A stretch of 64,000 nucleotides of DNA from Candidatus Sulfopaludibacter sp. SbA3 (GTDB lineage Bacteria > Acidobacteriota > Terriglobia > Bryobacterales > Bryobacteraceae): the NCBI GenBank assembly GCA_945890485.1, contig CAMDCN010000019.1, forward strand, positions 93,760 to 157,759, read 5' to 3'. Within the stretch, counting starts at the first letter, position 1. Every line of letters begins with the position of its first letter. Below the pieces are notes generated by a model, which was given only the letters and a program-made list of their open reading frames with translations, had not been told where the DNA came from and did not search any database. Made by a program: the position numbers and the translations under genes. Positions 28,397 to 37,682 of this stretch are shown here, piece after piece.

Positions 28397-29257
28397 TTAC
28401 AATATTTCCAACACCCGAAGCGTGGCGCTCCGGCTGGCGGAGTTCTCATACACTTCGCGATCCGAAGGTTTGACAGCGTGTTTGGTTAATAGTCGAGCCC
28501 GCCCTTCCCTGTGCAGGCGTTGGAAATGTGTTTTGACAATTTTTGCTTCGCCCGAATGAAATGCTATGACTACCGCTCTTCCACCCGGTTCGAGTAAGTC
28601 CGGCAGCGCTTCCATCAACGCTGTAACTTCCTCTAACTCCTGGTTCACTGCCATGCGGAGCGCCATGAAGGTCAACGTAGCCGGATGGAGCTTGGATCCC
28701 CCACGGGGTACCGCCCGGGACACAATCTCGGCTAACTGCAGAGATGTATGTATCGGACGGTTCCGTAGAAGTGCTCTGGCTATGGTATACGACCTCCTCT
28801 CCTGGGCTAAGTTGAACAACAAATTGGCTAACTCGCGTTCCGGTAACTGGTTGACTAAGTCCGCCGCGGTAAATCCCTGCGACGTATCTTGTCTCATATC
28901 CAGCGGTCCGTCCGTCGAGAACGAAAATCCCCTGTCGCCGGTGAGCTGGACTCGCGATACGCCCAAGTCCGCCGTCAAACCGGCTAGCTTCCCCACGCCC
29001 CGCTCCGTCAGCGCCTGCCGCGCCCGCGAGAACGCCGTGTGGATAAATTCGATATTCCGTGGCCCATCCGCCAAGTTCTGCTTGGCCATCTCGAGCGCCG
29101 AAGCGTCCCGGTCCAGGGCATACACCATTCCGGGAGCCGACCGCTCCGCGATGGCCCTTGAATGCCCCCCCATGCCGCAAGTAAAGTCCCCATACGGGCG
29201 CCCCGAATGGATGTTCATCCATTCGATCGTCTCCGGTAGTAGGACTGAATAATGCAT
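28397..29257 (-). CDS. rsmH: 16S rRNA (cytosine1402-N4)-methyltransferase RsmH
   Basis: A SAM-dependent enzyme of 286 residues that N4-methylates C1402 in the ribosomal P site. It begins HYSVLLPETIEWM, the family N terminus. The SAM motif is GDFTCGMGGHSRA, LTADLGVSRVQL is the second motif, and VVIAFHSGEAKIVK is the conserved C-terminal segment, with FHSGEA replacing the usual FHSLED. It is slightly shorter than average (about 310). It follows mraZ by 15 bases. Confidence 0.93.
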   Translation of the reverse strand: MHYSVLLPETIEWMNIHSGRPYGDFTCGMGGHSRAIAERSAPGMVYALDRDASALEMAKQNLADGPRNIEFIHTAFSRARQALTERGVGKLAGLTADLGVSRVQLTGDRGFSFSTDGPLDMRQDTSQGFTAADLVNQLPERELANLLFNLAQERRSYTIARALLRNRPIHTSLQLAEIVSRAVPRGGSKLHPATLTFMALRMAVNQELEEVTALMEALPDLLEPGGRAVVIAFHSGEAKIVKTHFQRLHREGRARLLTKHAVKPSDREVYENSASRSATLRVLEIL

Positions 29258-29272
29258 GCATTGGAAAACCCG

Positions 29273-29755
29273 TTACAGCAACCGCGCGCCTTCCGGCTTC
29301 GAGATCTGCTCTGCGGCCGACTGCTTCGCCACCTGAATCCGCGCCTCGTATTCCGAGGTCAACTTCCCGCGCAGCGTGCCCTGATGGTCCATCATGGTCA
29401 GTTCCGCGCCCTTCAAATTCAATTCCGTCCGCAGCGCAGGGTTCGGCGTCAGCTTCTTGCTCTGGTCCAGCGTCGTCATCCAGCCGTAGTGCTGCATGGC
29501 CAAGCTCCAGTTCTCGTACTCCTCTTCACTCTTCTGCGCGTACGCCGCTGCTTTCTGCTTCATCCACAAACACTTCGGAAAAATCTTGATCCAGCCCTTC
29601 TCCCAGGTCACGAAAAAATCCCGTTCCCCCAGCGTCCCCTCGAAGTACGTCACCCATTCCCCCGGCACCTGGATGCGGCCCTGGCCATCCACTTTGAGAG
29701 TAAAACTCCCAGAGGGGGCCTCAAGCTGCTTGATGCTGAGTTCCTCGGCTGTCAC
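29273..29755 (-). CDS. mraZ: Division-cluster regulator MraZ
   Basis: A protein of 160 residues with two AbrB-like domains that binds DNA upstream of the division cluster and represses it. The first domain includes FTLKVDGQGRIQVP and the second TELNLKGAELTMMDHQGTLR. The start is taken as GTG 29755, preceded by AAGGA eight bases upstream and giving the usual length; the open frame to 29839 would add an atypical N terminus and reach into the promoter region. A promoter at 29818-29846 drives it. It is the first gene of the cluster. Confidence 0.88.
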   Translation of the reverse strand: MTAEELSIKQLEAPSGSFTLKVDGQGRIQVPGEWVTYFEGTLGERDFFVTWEKGWIKIFPKCLWMKQKAAAYAQKSEEEYENWSLAMQHYGWMTTLDQSKKLTPNPALRTELNLKGAELTMMDHQGTLRGKLTSEYEARIQVAKQSAAEQISKPEGARLL

Positions 29756-29790
29756 TTCGTAAATCCTTCGAACCACTTTGGAGGTGCTTT

Positions 29791-29803
29791 GGAAGCTACT
29801 TCC
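29791..29803 (-). promoter_or_regulatory. Inverted repeat in the mraZ leader
   Basis: A perfect inverted repeat, GGAAG-3-CTTCC, lies between the predicted transcript start (about 29811) and the GTG of mraZ. It could be an operator or a small RNA stem. It does not match the TGGG direct-repeat boxes known for MraZ in other bacteria. Confidence 0.35.
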
Positions 29804-29817
29804 GGCTGCTAAAATTG

Positions 29818-29846
29818 AGAATAGTCTCGATCGGACCAAATTGCAA
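29818..29846 (-). promoter_or_regulatory. Sigma-70-type promoter of mraZ and the division cluster
   Basis: Reading the minus strand, TTGCAA (29846-29841) and TATTCT (29823-29818) are separated by exactly 17 bases. Each hexamer matches four of six consensus positions. The predicted start near 29811 leaves a leader of about 55 bases before the GTG of mraZ. Confidence 0.55.
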
Positions 29847-30049
29847 GGCTTTTCCCCGAGAAAGTTCTGCTTTGCCTGAGCCCCCTAAATTATTGTCTTC
29901 AAACGTCTTACGGAAAAATCCCTCGCCCCGGGCGATAGAAAAGCGAAGACAGCATTACCCCCACAACCTGTAGTTGCCGCTCCCCCCAAATACCCCAATC
30001 AAAGTGCCGCTCCTTCCCATCCCTCCCGCCGTTTTGCTACCCTGAGCGG

Positions 30050-30619
30050 GTGTACCCGCCCCCCAGCCTTTACGACATGGAACCCGGCCCGGAATGCCCC
30101 GAAATCGTACGGGCCATCGTCGAGATCCCCAAAAATTCCGCCAACAAGATTGAGTACGACGGTAAGCTAGGCATCTTCCGCCTCGACCGTGCCCTGTACT
30201 CGCCAATGCACTACCCCGGCGACTACGGATTTATCCCCGGCACCCTTGCCGAAGACAACGACCCCATGGACGTTCTCGTCCTGGTCCAGGAGCCCAGTTT
30301 CACCGGCTGCCTCATCGAAGTCCGCCCCGTCGGCGTCCTCAACATGGTCGATGCCAACGAAGGCGACCAGAAGATCCTCGCCGTCCCCACCAAGAACCCG
30401 CGCTACGATCAGATCCACACGATGGACCAGATCTTCCCGCACGTCCGCCGCGAAATCGAGCACTTCTTCTCCATCTATAAGGAACTCCAAGGTTCCATGC
30501 CGAAGATGGACGGCTGGGGCGGGCCCATTGAGGCCCGCAAGGCGATCATCGAAAGCCGCGCTCGCTACCTGGACGTCAAAGCCGCCGCCGAAGCCGCGGC
30601 TGCCCCTCCGAAGGAATAG
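30050..30619 (+). CDS. ppa: Inorganic pyrophosphatase (family I)
   Basis: A soluble enzyme of 189 residues that hydrolyses pyrophosphate to phosphate. Family I signatures are complete: YPGDYGFIPGT and the metal-binding EDNDPMDVL, in which Asp69, Asp71 and Asp74 fit the D-x-D-P-x-D motif. The C terminus has an Ala-rich tail. The start is GTG 30050; ATG 30077 is an in-frame alternative but would cut the N-terminal strand. It is divergent from mraZ and lies just before acylphosphatase. Confidence 0.93.
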   Translation: MYPPPSLYDMEPGPECPEIVRAIVEIPKNSANKIEYDGKLGIFRLDRALYSPMHYPGDYGFIPGTLAEDNDPMDVLVLVQEPSFTGCLIEVRPVGVLNMVDANEGDQKILAVPTKNPRYDQIHTMDQIFPHVRREIEHFFSIYKELQGSMPKMDGWGGPIEARKAIIESRARYLDVKAAAEAAAAPPKE

Positions 30620-30623
30620 GCCT

Positions 30624-30893
30624 ATGGCCGCCTGCCGCCGATATCTCGTCCGCGGCCGCGTCCAGGGTGTCGGCTTTCGGTACTTCGTGCAGAAGGAAGC
30701 AGTGCGCCTCGGCCTCCGGGGCTGGGTGCGTAATCTCGACGACGGTCGTGTAGAAGCCCTCGCTGAAGGGCCCATGGCCGTTCTCGACGAATTCGAGGGC
30801 GCTCTCCACCGCGGCCCCCGCTGGGCGGAGGTTCGTGGTGTCGATATCGAAGAGGCGCCCGCCGGCGCCCCTCCCGGCTTCTCAATCGTCTAA
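30624..30893 (+). CDS. Acylphosphatase
   Basis: A protein of 89 residues that hydrolyses acyl phosphates. The phosphate-binding loop VQGVGFR contains catalytic Arg19, and GWVRNLDDGRVE contains Asn37. The length is typical of the family. The ATG at 30624 lies 4 bases after the pyrophosphatase stop, with AGGAATAGG just upstream, so both phosphate-release enzymes are probably made from one transcript. The stop overlaps that of the convergent DUF1501 gene by CTAA. Confidence 0.92.
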   Translation: MAACRRYLVRGRVQGVGFRYFVQKEAVRLGLRGWVRNLDDGRVEALAEGPMAVLDEFEGALHRGPRWAEVRGVDIEEAPAGAPPGFSIV

Positions 30894-32296
30894 GCCAGAA
30901 CCTCGGTCACGACCCGCGCCGGGAACTGGTCCGTGAGCCGCTCCTGCAGCCCGTGCCGCTCATAGACCAGCTTCCGGTAGTTCAGACCCAGCCGATCAAG
31001 AATCGTCGCATGGAGGTCATGTACGCTCACCCGGTTCTCCACGGCCTTGAACCCAATCTCGTCCGTCGCCCCGTGCATCGTCCCGCCCTTCATCCCCGCC
31101 CCGGCCATCCACACGCTGAATCCATTTGGTCCGTGGTCCCGTCCCGCGTCCTTTCCGGTGCCACCCTGCGACATCGGTAATCGCCCGAATTCCCCGCCCC
31201 ACACCACGAGCGTTTCGTCCAATAGGCCCCGCTGCTTCAAATCCTTCAACAGCGCCGCCGCGGGCTTGTCGGTCTTCCCGCACGCGTACCGCAGACTCGC
31301 CTCCAGGCTCCCGTGCGAATCGAAGATCTGGCTTTCAATGTAGATCTGTACGTACCGAACGCCACGCTCTACCAGCCGCCGCGCCATCAGGCAACGCTTC
31401 CCGTAGGAAGCCGTCAACGGGTCGTTCAACCCGTAAGCCTCCCGGGTCGCCTCGCTCTCCTTCATCACGTCCAGCGCGTCGGAAGCGGCCATCTGCATCC
31501 GCGCCGCCAGCTCATAACTGGAAATCCGCGCGTCCAACTCCGGCTGATACGGCCTCTGCTTCTGATGCGCGCTGTCCAACTTCCGCAGCAGGTTCCGCTC
31601 CGCCTCCACGAGCGGGGTAGGAATCTCCTCCCGCGGCTGCAGGTTCAGCACCGGCGGACCCTCCGTACGGAACCGGGTGCCCTGGTACAACGGCGGCAGC
31701 CAAGCCGACTGCCAATTCGAAATCCCGTTGATCGGCAACCCCTTCGGATCGTCCAGCACCACATACGCCGGCAGGTTCTGATTCTCCGTCCCTAACCCAT
31801 AGGCCACCCAGGCCCCAATCGCCGGCCGGCTCGCAATCGTCCGCCCTGTATGCATCAGGAACAACGCCGGCTCATGGTTAGCATGTTCGCCGTACATCGA
31901 CCGGATCAGCGCGATATCGTCCACGCACTCCGACAGATGCGGCAGCGCGTCGGAGATGTCCATGCCGCTCTTGCCCGCCTTCTTGAACGCGAACGGCGAA
32001 GGCATCAGCACGCCCGGCTTGTCGCCGTTCGAGATCGCAAAGCTCAGCTCCCGGCTCGGCGCCGAACCGGCCAGCCGCGTCAAGGTCGGCTTCGGATCGA
32101 ACAGGTCCACTTGGCTCGGCCCGCCGTTCATGAACAGTTGGATCACCGCCTTCGCCTTGGCCGGAGCGTGGGGCGCCTTTGGCTTCAAATCGTAAACGCC
32201 GGAATTGGCATAAAGGTCCCGGCCCAGCAGTCCTGCCAACGCCGCCCCGTGCAGGCCGTTGGCCACCGAAGAAAAGAAATCGCGCCGTGTCTTCAT
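30890..32296 (-). CDS. DUF1501 domain-containing protein
   Basis: A protein of 468 residues of the DUF1501 family (sulfatase/alkaline-phosphatase-like fold), common in Planctomycetes and Acidobacteria and of unproven activity. It begins MKTRRDFFSSVANGLHGAAL, a twin-arginine export signal. Family segments include FMNGGPSQVDLFDPKP, TGRTIASRPAIGAWV and LVVWGGEFGRLPMSQGG. ATG 32296 has AAGGA seven bases upstream; an upstream TTG at 32314 overlaps the previous gene. It is paired with the cytochrome/PSD1 gene, as is usual for this family. Confidence 0.9.
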   Translation of the reverse strand: MKTRRDFFSSVANGLHGAALAGLLGRDLYANSGVYDLKPKAPHAPAKAKAVIQLFMNGGPSQVDLFDPKPTLTRLAGSAPSRELSFAISNGDKPGVLMPSPFAFKKAGKSGMDISDALPHLSECVDDIALIRSMYGEHANHEPALFLMHTGRTIASRPAIGAWVAYGLGTENQNLPAYVVLDDPKGLPINGISNWQSAWLPPLYQGTRFRTEGPPVLNLQPREEIPTPLVEAERNLLRKLDSAHQKQRPYQPELDARISSYELAARMQMAASDALDVMKESEATREAYGLNDPLTASYGKRCLMARRLVERGVRYVQIYIESQIFDSHGSLEASLRYACGKTDKPAAALLKDLKQRGLLDETLVVWGGEFGRLPMSQGGTGKDAGRDHGPNGFSVWMAGAGMKGGTMHGATDEIGFKAVENRVSVHDLHATILDRLGLNYRKLVYERHGLQERLTDQFPARVVTEVLA

Positions 32297-32306
32297 CGTC
32301 CGTTCC

Positions 32307-35036
32307 TTAGTCAATAAAGCTGAACTCAGCCGAGTTCAAGATCGCATGGCAGTAGTTCGCCAGCGCCAACCATGCCGCGCTCGCCGCCCGCGGCGCTTCG
32401 CCGTTGTCGGCCGCCAGCCGTGCCGGCCACTGCTCCCGGAACGCGGCGATCGCTTCGAGCCCCGTCTTGGTCTCCTCCGCCGTCGGCCGCCGTCCATAAG
32501 CCCGCAAGTACACTAGGTCCACCTGCCGCGCCCGATCGCCGTCTGCCTCGTCGATCACCCGCCCGGCCATGTACTTCGCCAGGTCCCAAGCCATCGACCC
32601 GTTCATCATATGCAGCGCCTGCGTCGCCACGTTCGATTGCCGCCGCTCGGTGCAGTTCGGCGTCATCGCCGGCAGGTCGAACGCATCCAGCAGCGAAACC
32701 GGAGTCTGCCGCCGATGCAGCACGTAGATGCTCCGCCGCAGTCCGGCCTTCGTCGGCTGCACGGTCACCTCTTTGTCCGGCCGGATGTCCACTTCAGTCG
32801 GCGGGCCAAACGCCGTCGCGTCCAGCCGCCCGGTCGCCGTCAACAGCGAATCATAGAGCGTCTCGGCGTCCATGCGCCGTAGCGGCATGCGGCTCACCAG
32901 CGCATTCTCCGGATCTTTGGCGATCAATCCCGGATCCACCGCCGAGCTCTGTTGATACGCCTCGGACGTCATCATCAGCCGGTGCATCTGCTTCATGCTC
33001 CAGCCCTTCGCGACGAACTCCGTCGCCAGCCAGTCCAGCAGTTCCGGATGCGACGGCGCAACACCCGACCGTCCGAAATTCGAAACGCTCGCCACGATGC
33101 CGCGCCCGAAGTGCCGCATCCACATCTGGTTCACCATCACCCGGCTGGTCAACGGGTGATTCGGCTGCGTCAGCCACTTTGCCAGCGCCAACCGCCGCCC
33201 GCTCGTGCCGGGAAATGGGCGCTCGACCTTATAAGGCTGCAAGCCGGCAATATCCAACAGCATCGGAGTCGCCGGCTCCACCGGATCGGCAAACCCCACC
33301 GGATCGCCCCGCCGGAGCAGGTACGCCTGCGACGGCTCCTCGTTATCAACTAGCACTCGCACATGCGGCTTCTGCTTCAACTTCCGCCGCACCGCCTGCA
33401 GCTCTAGATCGATCGGCCGCGTCACCGCCGCCAACTCCGGAAACTTCTTCACCAACTCCGCATCGGTAATCTTCTCGGTCACCTTCGCCCGGAACGGCGC
33501 CATCGCCTTCTCGAGCGACTCCTTCAACTTCGCCTGCTCCGCCTCCAAAGGCGCATTGAATTCGGCCACTTCTTTCCGTTCGCTCTCCAGCGCCAGGTCC
33601 AGTTCCCGCTTGTTCGGGCTCTTCCATTCGTAGGGGTCATAGGCGCCCTGCAGGATGGCGCTCAGCCGGTAATAGTCCCGCTGCGGAATCGGGTCGTACT
33701 TATGGTTGTGGCAACGCGCGCAGCCCATCGTCAGGCCCATCACAGAGGACGACAGCACCTCAATCTCATCGGCGACAATGTTCATCCGCTCGCCCAGCAA
33801 GCCCCGTTCATTCGAGTTCGTCGGGTCGGGCGTCGTCCGCAAAAAGCCTGTGGCCGCCAACCGGTCCAGCATCTCCGGCGTCGCCACGCCCTTGGCCTTC
33901 TTCCAGTCATCGGACATCTCATCGCCCGCCAACTGCTCGGTCAGGAACAACGAATAGGGCTTATCCGCATTGAGCGACCGGATCACATAATCCCGATACC
34001 GCCACGCGTACCGCCGCACCCCATCATCCTGCCCGAAGCCTTCAGAGTCGGCATACCCGGCCAGGTCGAGCCAATGCTGCCCCCACCGTTCGCCGTATTT
34101 CGGCGAAGCCAGTAACCGCTCCACCACCCGTTCATATGCCCCCGGCGCTGCGTCTTTCAGATACGCATCCACCTCCGCCACCGTCGGCGGGGTCCCCGTC
34201 AGGTCGAGATAGGCGCGCCTTAGCAGCGCCAATCGATCAGCCTTCTTGTTGTAGGCCAACCCTTTCGTCTTCAATTTTGTCAGCAAAAACGCATCAATCG
34301 GATGCGCGGCCCCGGCCGGAACCGCGGGCCGCACCGGCGGAGTCAGGCTCCAGAACTGCCGGTCCTTCGCCGTCACCACCGCGTCCGGCGTCTCCGTTAC
34401 CGGCTTCGCCTCCGGCGCTCCCGCCGCGATCCACGCCCGAATCTTCTCCGTCTCTCCGTCCGTCGGCAGCTCCACAGCCAGCGTCTTCGCCAGCTTATCC
34501 GGCGGCATCTGGCCCTTCACGATGCGCGTATACAGCAGGCTCTCTTCCGGCTTCCCTGGGACCAGCGCCGGTCCGGATTTTCCGCCCTTCAACCGGCTGG
34601 CCACGGTCCGCATATCCAGGCCGCCCATCTTCTGCAACCCGCCGTGGCACGTCACGCAACGCGCTTGGATGATGCCGCGCACCTCGTGCTCGTTGACGGC
34701 TGCCACCGCCGCCGGCGCCTCCAGGCCCTTATCGATCCACGCCCGCACTTGATCCATCTCCGCCGGGGTCATCTTGTTCTTGCCCGGCGGCATCTGTCCG
34801 GTCACGATCTTGTCCATCAGCAGGCTCTTCGCCGCCGCGCCCGGCTGCACCGAAGGCCCCGATGCGCCACCCCGCAGCACCGCCTCCGGCGACCGCAGAT
34901 CCAGCTTCCCCTGCGCCACGCCCGCGCCATGACAGGCCAGGCATTTGGCCTTGAAGATTGGCATCACATCCGTCTCAAACGTGGGTGCGCCGAAAGCCAG
35001 CGACGAAACGAAGCCAATCAGGAGAAGCCGCATCAT
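32307..35036 (-). CDS. Planctomycete-type cytochrome C / DUF1549 / DUF1553 protein
   Basis: An exported protein of 909 residues. After a signal peptide (1-16) come two small cytochrome-like modules with heme motifs CLACH (32-36) and CVTCH (127-131), each followed by a PPGK/PPDK-type methionine-ligand region. Next are the DUF1549 (PSCyt2) domain with the third CxxCH, MGCARCHNHKYDPI, and the C-terminal DUF1553 (PSD1) domain with LTSRVMVNQMWMRHFGRGIV. Such proteins are linked by context to polysaccharide or sulfatase-related oxidation in the periplasm; the activity is unknown. It lies just upstream of the DUF1501 gene. Confidence 0.92.
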   Translation of the reverse strand: MMRLLLIGFVSSLAFGAPTFETDVMPIFKAKCLACHGAGVAQGKLDLRSPEAVLRGGASGPSVQPGAAAKSLLMDKIVTGQMPPGKNKMTPAEMDQVRAWIDKGLEAPAAVAAVNEHEVRGIIQARCVTCHGGLQKMGGLDMRTVASRLKGGKSGPALVPGKPEESLLYTRIVKGQMPPDKLAKTLAVELPTDGETEKIRAWIAAGAPEAKPVTETPDAVVTAKDRQFWSLTPPVRPAVPAGAAHPIDAFLLTKLKTKGLAYNKKADRLALLRRAYLDLTGTPPTVAEVDAYLKDAAPGAYERVVERLLASPKYGERWGQHWLDLAGYADSEGFGQDDGVRRYAWRYRDYVIRSLNADKPYSLFLTEQLAGDEMSDDWKKAKGVATPEMLDRLAATGFLRTTPDPTNSNERGLLGERMNIVADEIEVLSSSVMGLTMGCARCHNHKYDPIPQRDYYRLSAILQGAYDPYEWKSPNKRELDLALESERKEVAEFNAPLEAEQAKLKESLEKAMAPFRAKVTEKITDAELVKKFPELAAVTRPIDLELQAVRRKLKQKPHVRVLVDNEEPSQAYLLRRGDPVGFADPVEPATPMLLDIAGLQPYKVERPFPGTSGRRLALAKWLTQPNHPLTSRVMVNQMWMRHFGRGIVASVSNFGRSGVAPSHPELLDWLATEFVAKGWSMKQMHRLMMTSEAYQQSSAVDPGLIAKDPENALVSRMPLRRMDAETLYDSLLTATGRLDATAFGPPTEVDIRPDKEVTVQPTKAGLRRSIYVLHRRQTPVSLLDAFDLPAMTPNCTERRQSNVATQALHMMNGSMAWDLAKYMAGRVIDEADGDRARQVDLVYLRAYGRRPTAEETKTGLEAIAAFREQWPARLAADNGEAPRAASAAWLALANYCHAILNSAEFSFID

Positions 35037-35054
35037 TATAGAGCCTATCGCACC

Positions 35055-37682
35055 TCACTCCGTCCGCAAGGCGATCATCGGGTCAATCCGCGACGCCCGC
35101 CGCGCCGGCAGGTATCCCGCCACCAGCGCCACCGCGCCAATCAACACCAGCATCGCCAGGAAGCTCACCGGGTCGTCCGCCGTCACTCCGTAGAGCAACC
35201 CCGAAAGCCCTCGCGCCAATCCCCACGCGCCGATCGAACCCAGCAGCATCCCCACCCCCGCCAGCGTCAGCGTCTCTTTTACAATCCGCCCCTGCACCGA
35301 CGTCGCCGGCTCGCCCAGAGCCATCCGGATGCCAATCTCATGCGTTCGCCGCGTCACCGAGTACATCACGACGGCGTAGATCCCCAGCGACGCCAACACC
35401 ACCGCGAACACGGCAAACCCGCCCAACATCGTCACCACGAACTTTCGCTGCGATACCGACCGGTCAACCAATCCCTGTACCGTCCGGAATGCGTTTGAAG
35501 CCAGATTCGGGTCAATCGGTTGCAGCGCCCTCCGCACCGCCGCCGTCAACTGGGCCGGGGGCAGCGACGTCCGCAGCACCAGATCCACCGTCGGGAAGTC
35601 GCCGGTCTGTCGGATCGGAATATACATCTCCAATCCCGACTCCTTCTCAAGCGCCAAGTGCCGCACGTTTCCCACGACTCCCACCACCCGCCGGTCAAAC
35701 CGGCCGAACGACGTGTACTGTCCTAACGGATCCTGCCCCGGCCACAACCGCTTCGCCATCGCTTCGTTGATGATGATTACTGGATCCGACTTTTCAGTAT
35801 CCTGCGCCGTGAAGTCTCGCCCAGCCCGCATGGGAATCCGCATCGCGTCGAAGTATCCGTCGCTCGAAATCCGCACAAACGCCGATGGATACTCTCCTCG
35901 CTTGTAGGTCTGTCCTCGCGCCCCCGCCCCCCACGTCCGGTTCCGCCCCAGCGGCAGCGTATCGGTCAGCGCCGCCGCCTCCACACCCGGAATGTCCCTC
36001 GCCAGCCGCAACGCCTCGTTGAAGTAGCCGTTGGCCTTCTCCTGCGAACTCGTGTACTCCTTCGCCGGGTCGATCCGGATCGCCGCCGTGTGAACCGGAT
36101 CGAAGCCCAGGTTCACATCGAGTAACGCCAGAAAACTCCGCACCAGCAGCCCTGCGCCCACCATCAGGATGCAGGCGAACGCAATCTCCATCACCACCAG
36201 CGTGTTCCGTAGCCCGCTCCGCTTCTTGTTGTCGCTGCTGCCGCGGGTGCTCTCCATCAGTGCGTCGCCCACGTGCCACGCCGGCGCCATCCCGAAGAGA
36301 ACCCCGGTCGCCACCGCGCCCAGCACCGTGAACAGCGCCACCCGCCAATCCAGGCGCACCGTGCTCAGTAGCGGCACGTTCATGTCTTCGAGGCGCGCCA
36401 ACGCCGCCGTCCCCGCATACGCGAACACCAGCCCGACCACGGCCCCGGCCCCGGCTAACAGCAGACTCTCCGTCAACAGTTGCCGCACCAGCCGCCCCCG
36501 TCCCGCGCCCAATGCCGCCCGCACCGCGAACTCCTTCTGCCGGCCGGTCATCCGCGCCAGCAGAAGGTTCGACAGGTTTGCGCACACGATCAACATCACC
36601 ACGCCAACTGCGCAGCTCAGCACCAGTAACGCCGGCCGCACCCGGCCGCTCACCCTCTCCCGCAGCGGCATCAATTGCATTTGCATCGAGTTCCGTTCCG
36701 GATGCGCCTTCACCAGCCGGTCGCCGATTACCTTCGCCTCCTCCTGCGCCGCCGCTACCGTCACGCCCGGCTTCAATCGTCCGATGGCCGAGGTTGTATT
36801 CCCCCACCGGTTCGTTTCCTGTGTCAGCGGAAACGGAGCATACACATCAAAACGGGTACCCGGCGCGAACACTTGCCCAAGGTCAAAGCTGTCCGGAAGC
36901 ACTCCCACGACGGTCACGGCCGCATCGTCTAACGACAACTTCTTCCCCACGATGTTCGGATCCGCCGCGAAGCGCCGTGTCCAGAACCCATGGCTCAGCA
37001 GCACCACGGGAGCCGCGTTCCAACGGCACTCCTCCTCCGTGAATGTCCTGCCCATCATCGCCCCTACCCCGAGCACCGGCAGGAAGTTTTGCGAGATCTG
37101 CAGTTGGGTCAGCCGTTCCGGCTCGCCCACTCCGGTCAGCCGGCGGTCCCCCACTCCGTAGAACGCCATGTATCCAGCGATGTCGCTGAACGACTGGTTC
37201 GCCGCCCGGTAGTCCATCACATGGCCTACCTGGAGCGTCTGCGACGAAAGCCCTTCCCCGTTATTGTTCGCAATCCATACCAGCCGGCCATCGTCCGCAA
37301 ACGGCAACGGACGCACGAGCAGCGTATGCACCACGCTGAACACCGTCGACGACGCCCCGATGCCGAGCCCCAGAATCAAGATCGCGAACAACGCAAAGCC
37401 AGTCTCGCGCCGTAGCGTCCGCCCCGCGTAGCGCAGATCCTGCCCCACGGCCTCAAGCCACGGAATCCCCCGCGCCTCCCGATGCAACTCCTTCGCACTC
37501 TGCAACCCACCCAGGTCCAGCCGCGCCCGCCGCCGCGCCTCCTCCGGCGACAAGCCCTTCGCCAGATGCTCCTCCGTCGCCATCTCCAAGTGCGATGCCA
37601 ACTCGGCGTCCAACTCCGCATCCACCGCCTTCCCCCGGAACAGGTTCCCCATCCGCCGCGCCAACATCCGTAGGCTCTCCAT
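35055..37682 (-). CDS. ADOP-type duplicated MacB/FtsX permease
   Basis: A membrane protein of 875 residues. An N-terminal helical prefix (DAELDAELASHLEMATEEHL) is followed by two copies of the MacB periplasmic core plus FtsX permease unit, about eight membrane segments in total. This is the acidobacterial duplicated orphan permease type, which has no ATPase gene beside it. The start is ATG 37682, which overlaps the stop of the PadR gene as TAATG; the longer frame to 37748 lies inside PadR. It probably exports a compound sensed by PadR or acts in mechanotransmission, as MacB does. Confidence 0.92.
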   Translation of the reverse strand: MESLRMLARRMGNLFRGKAVDAELDAELASHLEMATEEHLAKGLSPEEARRRARLDLGGLQSAKELHREARGIPWLEAVGQDLRYAGRTLRRETGFALFAILILGLGIGASSTVFSVVHTLLVRPLPFADDGRLVWIANNNGEGLSSQTLQVGHVMDYRAANQSFSDIAGYMAFYGVGDRRLTGVGEPERLTQLQISQNFLPVLGVGAMMGRTFTEEECRWNAAPVVLLSHGFWTRRFAADPNIVGKKLSLDDAAVTVVGVLPDSFDLGQVFAPGTRFDVYAPFPLTQETNRWGNTTSAIGRLKPGVTVAAAQEEAKVIGDRLVKAHPERNSMQMQLMPLRERVSGRVRPALLVLSCAVGVVMLIVCANLSNLLLARMTGRQKEFAVRAALGAGRGRLVRQLLTESLLLAGAGAVVGLVFAYAGTAALARLEDMNVPLLSTVRLDWRVALFTVLGAVATGVLFGMAPAWHVGDALMESTRGSSDNKKRSGLRNTLVVMEIAFACILMVGAGLLVRSFLALLDVNLGFDPVHTAAIRIDPAKEYTSSQEKANGYFNEALRLARDIPGVEAAALTDTLPLGRNRTWGAGARGQTYKRGEYPSAFVRISSDGYFDAMRIPMRAGRDFTAQDTEKSDPVIIINEAMAKRLWPGQDPLGQYTSFGRFDRRVVGVVGNVRHLALEKESGLEMYIPIRQTGDFPTVDLVLRTSLPPAQLTAAVRRALQPIDPNLASNAFRTVQGLVDRSVSQRKFVVTMLGGFAVFAVVLASLGIYAVVMYSVTRRTHEIGIRMALGEPATSVQGRIVKETLTLAGVGMLLGSIGAWGLARGLSGLLYGVTADDPVSFLAMLVLIGAVALVAGYLPARRASRIDPMIALRTE

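Noticed and set aside
29881..29950. Structured RNA between mraZ and ppa (GTCTTC...GAAGAC with an inner TCGCCC/GGGCGA)
   Set aside because: The outer arms are only six bases and 44 bases apart, and the inner stem leaves a one-base loop, so a stable structure is doubtful.
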